Below, piece after piece: positions 57,297 through 64,000 of a DNA stretch of 64,000 nucleotides. The translations under genes and the position numbers were made by a program. The stretch comes from Clostridium fermenticellae. Its GTDB lineage: Bacteria; Bacillota; Clostridia; Clostridiales; Clostridiaceae. Every line of letters starts with the position of its first letter. Positions within the stretch are counted from its first letter, which is position 1. The notes below the pieces were generated by a model that searched no databases, was not told the DNA's origin, and worked only from the letters and a program-made list of their open reading frames with translations. The stretch lies in assembly GCF_003600355.1 (NCBI RefSeq), contig NZ_CP032416.1, positions 392,183-456,182 on the forward strand, given 5' to 3'.

Positions 57297-57609
57297 TTGC
57301 AATTACCTCCGCGTTCTTAAGCAGGGCTTCATAGTTTGCTGGATCGACTAACGAGAGCTTCGCGGCGCCGTATTTCTTGAGCAGGGCGCGTACCTCTGCG
57401 GTATGACCGGCGCGGGAGAGATTTGCGAGAACGGGCATTACATCTTTAAGTTTCAGCTTCCTCTTAGGCTCCGACTGTTTCTTAATAGGTGCTTCGGGTT
57501 CCTCTACTCCTGAAAATTGCTGGTAAAGCCAGTCGGCTGCGTCGTTAATAGTAGCAGCGGCATCCCGCAGGTCTTTTATGGTCTGATCTATTTCTGCCAT
57601 CTTTGACAT
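57286..57609 (-). CDS. Small phage-type hypothetical protein
   Basis: A 107-residue protein starting MSKMAEIDQTIKDLRDAA, with a proline- and lysine-rich linker and a helical C-terminal part (PVLANLSRAGHTAEVRALLKKYG). I recognise the gene position (immediately before DUF2800, 11-base overlap) as typical of clostridial phage/ICE replication modules, but not a function. AAGGAGGAAAACAG precedes ATG 57609. The frame is intact, unlike its neighbours. Confidence 0.6.
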   Translation of the reverse strand: MSKMAEIDQTIKDLRDAAATINDAADWLYQQFSGVEEPEAPIKKQSEPKRKLKLKDVMPVLANLSRAGHTAEVRALLKKYGAAKLSLVDPANYEALLKNAEVIANGS

Positions 57610-57754
57610 TCTGTTTTCCTCCTTTCTTGGATTGACATTGTGCGGCAAGGATTGAAAGGTTCCTTGCCAGTCTGGCAGATACACGACTGATGGAGTTCAA
57701 GAGTTTGATCTCCTCATTGATGTTCCCGTCGGTGTTTGTGTAAGTGCGGTACAT
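57545..57754 (-). CDS. Small phage-type hypothetical protein
   Basis: A 69-residue frame, MYRTYTNTDGNINEEIKLLN onward, with a strong GGAGGTGAACAG site before ATG 57754. Its last 65 bases overlap the next gene, and the C-terminal RPAGCRCYY looks non-native, so the true end may have been shifted by an indel. Function unknown. Confidence 0.45.
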   Translation of the reverse strand: MYRTYTNTDGNINEEIKLLNSISRVSARLARNLSILAAQCQSKKGGKQNVKDGRNRSDHKRPAGCRCYY

Positions 57755-57898
57755 TCTGTTCACCTCCATTTCTGAAGGCTTGTATCTCGTGCCTTCACCT
57801 TCCACTGGAGATGCACAGGTAATTTGAGCGGAGAATTTTAAAAGAAAATATTCCGGCCATCATCCCGAAGTGGGACAGTGGCTGGAAAGAGCAAGATA

Positions 57899-58378
57899 TT
57901 ACTTACTTTCTATCTTATGGAGCTCGGTGCGATACCTCTTCATCTGGTCGGCAAAAATGCGCTGTGGTCTGCCAAGAACTTTGGCAATCTTGCGGTCAGA
58001 GATACCTTCCGGGTTGTCTATCCAGAGTTGGATGATCTTGTCTGTCTCTAGGTCAAGTTGGCGCAAGATGTGCGATGAGCCGGGTAAGAAGTTGTCTGTC
58101 TGCTACAACGTCTTCAATAGATGGACTATTGTCGGTAATGTTCTCCCCGAGGGATACTGTGTTGGGTGCATGATATTCGCATAAATCGCACTGGCCATCG
58201 CATTTCCATAAGTAGCACTTAGGACACATGCAACAGCCGTGGTTCTGTTCGCGGGGATACGCCAGATTTCTGGGTAGAGAGAGCGGTACTGCTCCTCTGT
58301 GATAGGTACGAGAGTAATCCTGGATGGATTCTCCGGGTTACGAAGTGGATAAAAACGATTTTTACTTGTGTTTGTCAT
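57899..58378 (-). pseudogene. Phage-type sigma-70-like protein with zinc-finger segment, frameshifted
   Basis: The start MTNTSKNRFYPLRNPENPSR and ITEEQYRSLYPEIWRI is typical of a phage/ICE-encoded sigma factor-like protein. After about residue 42 the frame shifts. The correct continuation is found in other frames: HGCCMCPKCYLWKCDGQCDLCEYH (a Cys-rich finger), then NSPSIEDVVADRQLLTRLI, and after a second shift IIQLWIDNPEGISDRKIA and FADQMKRYRTELHKI. That last part is a region 4-like helix-turn-helix. At least two indels break it. Confidence 0.65.
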
Positions 58379-58423
58379 TTTGAGACCTCCGATTTTCGAT
58401 TTCTCGAACCGGAGGTCTCAAAA
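58378..58423 (-). promoter_or_regulatory. Hairpin sequestering the ribosome site of the sigma-like gene
   Basis: TTTTGAGACCTCCG (58378-58391) pairs perfectly with 58410-58423, with an inner TTCGA / TCGAA stem. On the minus strand the 3' arm contains GGAGGT 8 bases before the ATG, so folding would hide the Shine-Dalgarno sequence. Confidence 0.6.
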
Positions 58424-58627
58424 AGGCGCAGCTATCCTATAGAAAGAGAATGCAGTCTTTCGGATTACTCCGATTCGGATTGCAGCTTTCCTGCTCATCA
58501 GTTAGCTGTGTTACATATTTACTTGTCCACCGAATAACATGAGCCATCGTTGATCGGACGATGCGTTATCCGGGGGGTTCGCTTCGTTCAAATTACAAAC
58601 TAAAAATTCATATCTCGAATATAATGT

Positions 58628-58656
58628 TTGATATCTGGAATGTCGCGTGATATAAT
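58628..58656 (+). promoter_or_regulatory. Sigma-A promoter of the defence operon
   Basis: TTGATA (58628-58633), 17-base spacer, TATAAT (58651-58656). It points into the ABC-3C/type I R-M operon, with about 150 bases of leader before the first start. The rest of 58424-58809 holds no gene I can support. Confidence 0.75.
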
Positions 58657-58809
58657 ATACGTGGAATTTTTATGCGTTCACGGTATGTACACACACGTTT
58701 TCTTAAAGCTGTATTCAGTATATAAAATGGGTACCTTCGACTTGGGCCTTGTTTGGTTCAACGTGGTTCAGTGTGGTTCCAATCTTACGGAGGAAGGAGA
58801 CGGTTAATC

Positions 58810-59921
58810 TTGGGATTTAAAACGCTTTTTTCAATATTGAAGAAGCATATGTCCGACGGCGATGATGTGCCGTATTTTTTTCGTGAGATTATGGCTATGA
58901 TTACAACCGTTACAGAAGATGAGTGGAGTTCCAACAAAGACCCATCTGTAAAGACTAAGGACAATACCTTGCGCAATTATGTAAAACGCGGAATCTCAAA
59001 GAAACTGGCACAGGCGATTGTTTACAGACTTACACCGGAAATATTGACAGAACGGGTAAATGAGAAGAATGAAATTCAAAGATCGCTGATGGCTGATGAT
59101 CTTCGTGGATATGATCCTTCAATTGATTTAGATAATGTCGGAGAAAAGGTTGCTGAATGGATGGTGGAGATCATTCAGACAACAGCAGGACTTGCTCAGC
59201 AGGACGCACTGGAGAAACAGAAGCAGCAAAAACTTGCTATAGAACTAAAGGATAAATAATGGTGAGTATCTTCTTACAGAGTCAACAGGTTTTTGCCCGA
59301 ATTGTGGTAAAGAACTGACAGCTTCAAACAATGGCAAGACGAAAAGGTATATGAGGTCAGTCTTGTGGATCAAAATGCCGATGTGAAGCCTGAAAATCTT
59401 ATAGCAATGTGCCCGATGTGCTATGCCACATATTTAATTGATGATAATAAAAAACTCTGTAAAGAGTTGCAGGGCAAGAAAAATGTCCTTACAACGCATA
59501 AGCAGAGCGTTCGTTTGCTGGACGACTTTCCGCTTGAAAAAGGAATTACAGGAGTAATTACAAAAATTAAAAAGTTGAAGGAAAAAGATCTGGTGCAGGC
59601 AGTACTTGATCCTAAGGAGCTTAATAAAAAAATCGATCCTTCTCAGAATCTGGCTTATACCTTTCAGTAAATAATTATGTAACTACATGTTTTCTGAAAA
59701 TACATGAAATCATGATGAATCTGGACAATCGTAAAGCTATTGATTATGAAAAAGTTCAGGATCAGATGAAGTCAATTTACAGACGCCTTAAAAAGGCGAA
59801 TAAGAGTAAATTGGAAATTTTCACTGAGATTTCAGATAAGATTCATCGCGTTACGCTTCAGGACGATATCTTCTGCCAGATTGTGGTTTCATACTTTATA
59901 CAAAGTTACGAGGTGTTTTAA
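58810..59921 (+). pseudogene. ABC-three-component-like effector protein, three frameshifts
   Basis: Four consecutive frames join into one protein of about 370 residues. Segment 1 (TTG 58810 with GGAGGAAGGAGA) encodes GFKTLFSILKKHMSDGDD to QQKLAIELKDK. Segment 2 reads NGEYLLTESTGFCPNCGKEL. Segment 3 reads VYEVSLVDQNADVKPENLIA with CPMCYATY. Segment 4 reads VNNYVTTCFLKIHEI through SYFIQSYEVF to 59921. The paired CPNC and CPMC knuckles suggest an HNH-type or zinc-binding effector. Shifts lie near 59257, 59345 (one A missing) and 59665 (one T missing). The stop overlaps the next ATG. Family assignment rests on the neighbouring middle component and ATPase. Confidence 0.65.
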
Positions 59922-60145
59922 TGCAATTACCAAATAAATTATATTCATATGAGAATAGCACCTTAGATTTGATACCAAAGGTGCTGACAGAACTACAATA
60001 TGGGTCGAAAAAGGTAAAGGATTTATATAGCATAATTAAGCCTTTCCTTGATGATCCTACAGATTTTTTGGTTGTGATGGATTGTCTTTATGCCCTTCGA
60101 GCAGTTGAAATTAACAATAATGGGGAGGTCTATAAATGCTTATAG
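59921..60145 (+). CDS. ABC-three-component-like middle component
   Basis: A 74-residue protein (MQLPNKLYSYENSTLDLIPK) with the size and PNKLYSYENS start of the small middle components that link effector and ATPase in ABC-3C systems. The predicted fold is a small winged helix (ALRAVEINNNGEVYKC). Its ATG shares a base with the preceding stop (TAATG) and its end overlaps the ATPase start by 10 bases. Identification is by size, position and partial sequence resemblance. Confidence 0.6.
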   Translation: MQLPNKLYSYENSTLDLIPKVLTELQYGSKKVKDLYSIIKPFLDDPTDFLVVMDCLYALRAVEINNNGEVYKCL

Positions 60146-61794
60146 AAATGAGTTCTCCCGTGTTCATAGAGAAAGGAGTTGTAAGACCTCCAATTGTATT
60201 TAAAGAAGGACTTAATGTTGTTCTTGGAAGAGAGGATGGTACGAATTCTATAGATAAATCGTCCGTGCTGCTTGCTATCGACTTTGTATTCGGTGGAAAC
60301 ACCTATATTGCAAGTGATGGTGTCAAGCACATCGGTGATCATACTATTTTCTTTACTTTTAAATTTGAAGGAAAAGAATATTACTTTGCCAGAAATACTG
60401 CTTCAGCGGAGGAAGTGCAGATTTGCTCAAAAGGCTATAGTCTTACCGGAAAGGTAAAAACTCGTCAGGAATTTGTTGATTGGCTCAAGAAAAAATACCA
60501 GATGGATTTTCCGGGGCTGTCATTTCGCTCTACGCTTAGTAGTTTCTTACGTGTATATGGTAAAGATAATACAAATGAACGCAAACCGTTATATGGAATT
60601 CCCGGAGACGGTATGCAGAAATCAATAGATCGACTGGTTAAACTCTTTGACCGATACAGGGATATCGAGGACTTCACAAGCAGACTGGAGGAACAAAAGA
60701 AAAAGCTATCTGCGTATCGAGAAGCTCGTAAATATCATTTTGTATCAGACCTCGTCGGTGGAAAAGAAAAATACGATGAAAATCTTGCAGAGATTCATTC
60801 TCTACAAGTGGAACTTGATATATTGACTTCTGAACGAGTTTCAACCTGTTCAGAAGAAGACATAGAGAAAAATAAACTTAAATCCGATTTGAAGGATAAA
60901 AAATTTCGTTTAGAGGAAAGCATAGAATCTAAAAAACGCAGGTTGAATCTGCTTGATATGAGCTTAAGCTATGGCTTATATCCAACAGAGGCTGATCTGT
61001 CCGGATTGCAAGAGTTCTTCCCTGATGTGAATTTGAGAAAATTATATGAGGTGGAAGGATACCATAAAAAATTATCCACCATATTGGATGGGCAATTTGC
61101 TGCAGAGCATGAAAGCGTGCAACATGAGATAGAGAACCTTCAATCGCAAGTGGAGAGCGTTGAAGTTCAAATTAGAGAACTTGGAATGGTAGGCAATCTA
61201 TCTAAGGAATTCCTTGATAGACATTCAGAGATTAAAGGGAAAATAGATGCACTCAAGACACAAAACAAAGCATATCTCACATTGACTGATCTTCAAGATG
61301 CTCGAAAAAAAGCGGACGATATGCTAAAAGGTGCAATCGAGACAATACTTGCAGACATAGAGCAGGCTATTAACGATAAGATGAAGGAGTATAATGATTC
61401 GCTATTTCTTGAACCACACAAGTGTCCGCATCTGCATTTTAATGAATATAACAGTTATCGTTTTGAAACACCGGATGATACCGGAACCGGCTCAAACTAC
61501 AAAGGAATGGTGATATTTGATCTTGCGGTATTGAACCTAACAGCATTACCCGCAATAACTCATGACTCGCTGATTCTTAAGAACATAAGCGACGGTTCCA
61601 TCGATGGCATTATGAAGATATACGCCAACAGTAAGAAACAAATTTTTATAGCTTTTGATAAACAGGATGCATATACACCGGAAACAAGGAAGATTGTATC
61701 GGATAATAAGATATTGAAACTATCAAATAACCATTGTGAGCTTTATGGTCAGTCATGGAATGTAGAGGAGGCTCAAAATGAAGACAAGTTATAA
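60136..61794 (+). CDS. SMC/Rad50-like ATPase of an ABC-three-component-like system (DUF2326-type)
   Basis: A 552-residue ATPase with an N-terminal half-domain, a central coiled coil (about 185-385) and a C-terminal half with KCPHLHFNEYNSYRFE and the D-loop-like THDSLILKNISDGS. The phosphate loop reads GREDGTNSIDKSS (31-43). Homologous loops have G before the lysine (NS-x-GKS), but here residue 40 is Asp (codon GAT, 60253-60255). That change would normally abolish nucleotide binding, so the ATPase may be inactive or atypical. GGGAGG precedes ATG 60136. Anti-phage function is inferred from system type and location. Confidence 0.75.
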   Translation: MLIEMSSPVFIEKGVVRPPIVFKEGLNVVLGREDGTNSIDKSSVLLAIDFVFGGNTYIASDGVKHIGDHTIFFTFKFEGKEYYFARNTASAEEVQICSKGYSLTGKVKTRQEFVDWLKKKYQMDFPGLSFRSTLSSFLRVYGKDNTNERKPLYGIPGDGMQKSIDRLVKLFDRYRDIEDFTSRLEEQKKKLSAYREARKYHFVSDLVGGKEKYDENLAEIHSLQVELDILTSERVSTCSEEDIEKNKLKSDLKDKKFRLEESIESKKRRLNLLDMSLSYGLYPTEADLSGLQEFFPDVNLRKLYEVEGYHKKLSTILDGQFAAEHESVQHEIENLQSQVESVEVQIRELGMVGNLSKEFLDRHSEIKGKIDALKTQNKAYLTLTDLQDARKKADDMLKGAIETILADIEQAINDKMKEYNDSLFLEPHKCPHLHFNEYNSYRFETPDDTGTGSNYKGMVIFDLAVLNLTALPAITHDSLILKNISDGSIDGIMKIYANSKKQIFIAFDKQDAYTPETRKIVSDNKILKLSNNHCELYGQSWNVEEAQNEDKL

Positions 61795-62014
61795 GAAATT
61801 ATGGAAGCTGTTAATTGACAGGGATATGACGAAAACTCAGCTGCGAGAAGCCGCTAAGATTAGTTCGTCATCTCTTGCAAAACTTGGCAAGGACGAAAAT
61901 GTAACCACAAGCGTTCTTGCAAAGATTTGTGATGTACTGAATTGTGATGTCTCCGACATTATGGAGATGATCCCTGATGAAAATACTGAAAGCGAGGATA
62001 AAGATAATGGCTGA
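61778..62014 (+). CDS. Small Xre-family regulator of the type I R-M genes
   Basis: A 78-residue helix-turn-helix protein (MTKTQLREAAKISSSSLAKL, about 17-36) that is almost only the DNA-binding domain. It overlaps the ATPase gene by 17 bases and hsdM by 8. Small Xre proteins directly upstream of hsdM often act as timing controllers of restriction-modification systems. AGAGGAGG precedes the ATG. Confidence 0.85.
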   Translation: MKTSYKKLWKLLIDRDMTKTQLREAAKISSSSLAKLGKDENVTTSVLAKICDVLNCDVSDIMEMIPDENTESEDKDNG

Positions 62015-63512
62015 TAAAAATACTGCCAACATTGGTTTTGAAAAACAAATCTGGGATGCGGCTTGTGTACTCTGGGGACATATTCCAGCTGCGGAATATA
62101 GGAATGTTATTATAGGACTTATCTTCCTGAGATATATTTCCACTGCCTTTGATAAAAAATATAAACAGCTTGTAGCAGAGGGCGATGGCTTTGAAGATGA
62201 TCGGGATGCATATCTGGAAGATAATGTATTCTTCGTACCGGCAGAGGCACGTTGGGAAAAGATTGCGGCTGCAGCGCATAAACCGGAAATCGGTACTGCT
62301 ATCGATGAGGCTATGCGTGCAATCGAAGCTGATAATAAAAAATTGAAAAATGTTCTGCCCAAAAATTATGCAAGCCCGGATCTGGATAAGAGTGTTCTCG
62401 GCGATGTTGTCGACCTCTTTACAAATATGGATATGGGCGAAACTGAGGGCAATCGTGATGTGCTCGGCAGAACTTATGAATACTGCATTGCTCAATTCGC
62501 AGCCAAAGAAGGTAAAGGTGGTGGAGAATTCTATACACCTTCAAGTGTTCTTAATACACTTGTTGCTGTATTGAAGCCTTATTCTAACTGCCGAGTATAT
62601 GATCCCTGCTGCGGAAGCGGTGGTATGTTTGTTCAGTCTGCAAAATTTATTCAGGCACATTCCAACAATCGAGATGCAATCTCTATTTATGGTCAAGAGG
62701 CAAATTCGGACACGTGGAAGATGGCTATTATGAATCTAACTATTCGGGGGCTTGATGCTGATCTTGGTTCCTATCATGCAGATACATTTACGAATGACCT
62801 CCATCCCACATTGAAGGCAGACTTCATTCTTGCAAATCCACCGTTCAATTACAAACCATGGGGACAGGAAAAACTCAAGGATGATGTTCGCTGGAAATAT
62901 GGACTTCCTCCGGCAAGTAATGCCAACTTTGCATGGATTCAGCATATGATTCATCACCTTGCTCCGAATGGAAAAATCGGACTTGTACTTGCAAATGGTG
63001 CACTTTCTTCACAGAGCGGTGGCGAAGGTGAAATAAGGAAGAAAATTATAGAGGATGATTTGGTTGAAGGAATCATTGCGATGCCTACTCAGCTTTTCTA
63101 TAATGTAACGATTCCTGTCACGCTGTGGTTTATCACAAAGGGTAAAAAGCAAAAGGGTAAGATTGTATTCATTGATGCCCGTAAGATGGGACATATGGTA
63201 GACCGTAAGCACAGAGACTTTTCTGATGAAGATATTCAGAAACTTGCAGAAACTTTTGAGGCATTCCAGAATGGAATCTTAAAGGATGAGAAGGGCTTTT
63301 GCGCTGTTGCATCCCTGCAGGATATCGAGAAGCAGGACTATATCCTAACACCGGGACGTTATGTTGGAATTGAAGAGCAGGAAGATGACGGCGAGCCGTT
63401 TGAAGAAAAGATGACACGTCTGACATCAGAGCTTTCGGAGCTGTTTGAAAAATCTCATGAACTTGAAGGCGAGATAAGAAAGAATCTGGGGGCGATTGGC
63501 TATGAAATCTAA
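62007..63512 (+). CDS. hsdM: Type I restriction-modification system methyltransferase subunit
   Basis: HsdM methylates adenine at the bipartite sites recognised by HsdS. The 501-residue protein starts with the N-terminal helical domain (FEKQIWDAACVLWGHIPAAE), then motif I DPCCGSGGMF (about 199-208) and catalytic motif IV ANPPFNY (about 276-282). ATG 62007 (MADKNTANIGF) is chosen over an in-frame ATG at 61977; GAGGATAAAGAT serves as ribosome site. Overlaps xre by 8 and hsdS by 11 bases. Confidence 0.95.
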   Translation: MADKNTANIGFEKQIWDAACVLWGHIPAAEYRNVIIGLIFLRYISTAFDKKYKQLVAEGDGFEDDRDAYLEDNVFFVPAEARWEKIAAAAHKPEIGTAIDEAMRAIEADNKKLKNVLPKNYASPDLDKSVLGDVVDLFTNMDMGETEGNRDVLGRTYEYCIAQFAAKEGKGGGEFYTPSSVLNTLVAVLKPYSNCRVYDPCCGSGGMFVQSAKFIQAHSNNRDAISIYGQEANSDTWKMAIMNLTIRGLDADLGSYHADTFTNDLHPTLKADFILANPPFNYKPWGQEKLKDDVRWKYGLPPASNANFAWIQHMIHHLAPNGKIGLVLANGALSSQSGGEGEIRKKIIEDDLVEGIIAMPTQLFYNVTIPVTLWFITKGKKQKGKIVFIDARKMGHMVDRKHRDFSDEDIQKLAETFEAFQNGILKDEKGFCAVASLQDIEKQDYILTPGRYVGIEEQEDDGEPFEEKMTRLTSELSELFEKSHELEGEIRKNLGAIGYEI

Positions 63513-64000
63513 GCTTTCAGATATTTGCCATTATGTAATGGGTAAGGTTGATGTCTCCGAACTCGATAATTCAACCTATATCTCAACAGAAAATATGCTT
63601 CCAGACAAAGGTGGAGTGACTGAAGCTGCAACGTTGCCCACTATAGCACAAACTCAGATATATGAGCAGGAAGATGTTCTTGTATCGAATATCAGACCGT
63701 ATTTCAAGAAGATCTGGTTTGCTAATCGGGATGGCGGATGCTCCAATGATGTGCTTGTATTTCGGGTAAATGAAGGAGTGGAACCGGATTTCTTGTACTA
63801 TGTACTTGCCGACGATAAATTCTTTAATTATTCGATGGCAACTTCAAAAGGCACAAAGATGCCTCGAGGAGACAAAAAAGCACTGATGGAATATGAAGTT
63901 CCAGATTTAAATATAGATACACAAAGAAAGGTGGCAAGTCTACTCGGAGATATTGATGAGAAAATCAAAATTAATAATGAGATAAACAAGAATTTAGAGC
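63502..64000 (+). CDS. hsdS: Type I restriction-modification specificity subunit, partial
   Basis: The first 166 codons of HsdS. MKSKLSDICHYVMGKVDVSE opens the first target-recognition domain; YEQEDVLVSNIRPYFKKIW and KGTKMPRGDKKALM are typical TRD elements, and DTQRKVASLLGDIDEKIKIN is the start of the central coiled-coil spacer. The gene runs off the right edge; hsdR is not in the window. It overlaps hsdM by 11 bases. Confidence 0.92.
   Translation, partial: MKSKLSDICHYVMGKVDVSELDNSTYISTENMLPDKGGVTEAATLPTIAQTQIYEQEDVLVSNIRPYFKKIWFANRDGGCSNDVLVFRVNEGVEPDFLYYVLADDKFFNYSMATSKGTKMPRGDKKALMEYEVPDLNIDTQRKVASLLGDIDEKIKINNEINKNLE

Noticed and set aside
57870-58184. Plus-strand frame of 104 codons
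   Set aside because: It is antisense to the sigma-like pseudogene, whose conserved helix-turn-helix is on the minus strand.
61868-62495. Long minus-strand frames opposite hsdM
   Set aside because: They are shadows of the hsdM codon pattern without starts, ribosome sites or recognisable domains.

Overview
The window looks like a chromosome segment of a low-G+C Gram-positive anaerobe of the Clostridium sensu stricto group. Bases 1-54410 are strongly A/T-biased with AGGAGG-type ribosome binding sites. They carry gene blocks conserved in Firmicutes: ftsEX-ctpB-minJ-like-uvrBA, FHA-ftsW/rodA-PBP, murB, rapZ-yvcK-whiA and dnaE-pfkA-pyk. An ECF cobalt/nickel importer and a ferredoxin-linked 2-oxoacid oxidation cluster with an acyl-phosphate/kinase ATP step fit an amino-acid-fermenting anaerobe. 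Species assignment is not possible from what I can see.

Layout. 1-1014: split transketolase. 1238-5538: FtsEX, a C-terminal processing protease and a MinJ-like PDZ protein. 5541-10441: uvrB and uvrA, the latter behind a promoter with a LexA box and carrying a 3' frameshift. 10540-14587: FHA protein, SEDS protein, transpeptidase, YhaM-like nuclease. 14956-16296: MFS transporter. 16700-21210 (minus): Bce-type peptide-antibiotic sensing and resistance module with a likely operator. 21718-24437: CbiMQO with a regulated leader. 24883-33109: uvrC, murB, rapZ-yvcK-whiA and a CBS-domain protein. 33459-43504: a cassette bounded by two diverged copies of one ~74-bp promoter region. It holds a sigma-54 activator, a -24/-12 promoter, and genes for a Ptb-like acyltransferase, IorAB, butyrate-type kinase, aminotransferase and amino-acid permease, together predicted to convert amino acids to carboxylates with ATP gain. 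43509-54410: dnaE, pfkA, pyk, DUF554, DUF1540, SMR exporter, rlmD.

Throughout 14.6-52.9 kb lie twelve copies of an imperfect-palindromic element, mostly 259-261 bp, with TATAGGGTTTGTAA-type ends. All are intergenic and most sit immediately after stop codons. None occurs in the last 10 kb.

From about 54411 the composition changes to a more G+C-rich mobile or defence island beginning at the 3' end of rlmD. It contains an HTH regulator, decayed phage/ICE genes on the minus strand (serine recombinase, DUF2800 nuclease-like, sigma-like protein) and a plus-strand overlapping operon. That operon runs from an ABC-three-component-like system (broken effector, small middle component, SMC-like ATPase with an altered Walker A) to a small Xre regulator, hsdM and hsdS; hsdS runs off the end. 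Several genes carry single-base indels, often in homopolymers, so sequence error has to be weighed against real decay.
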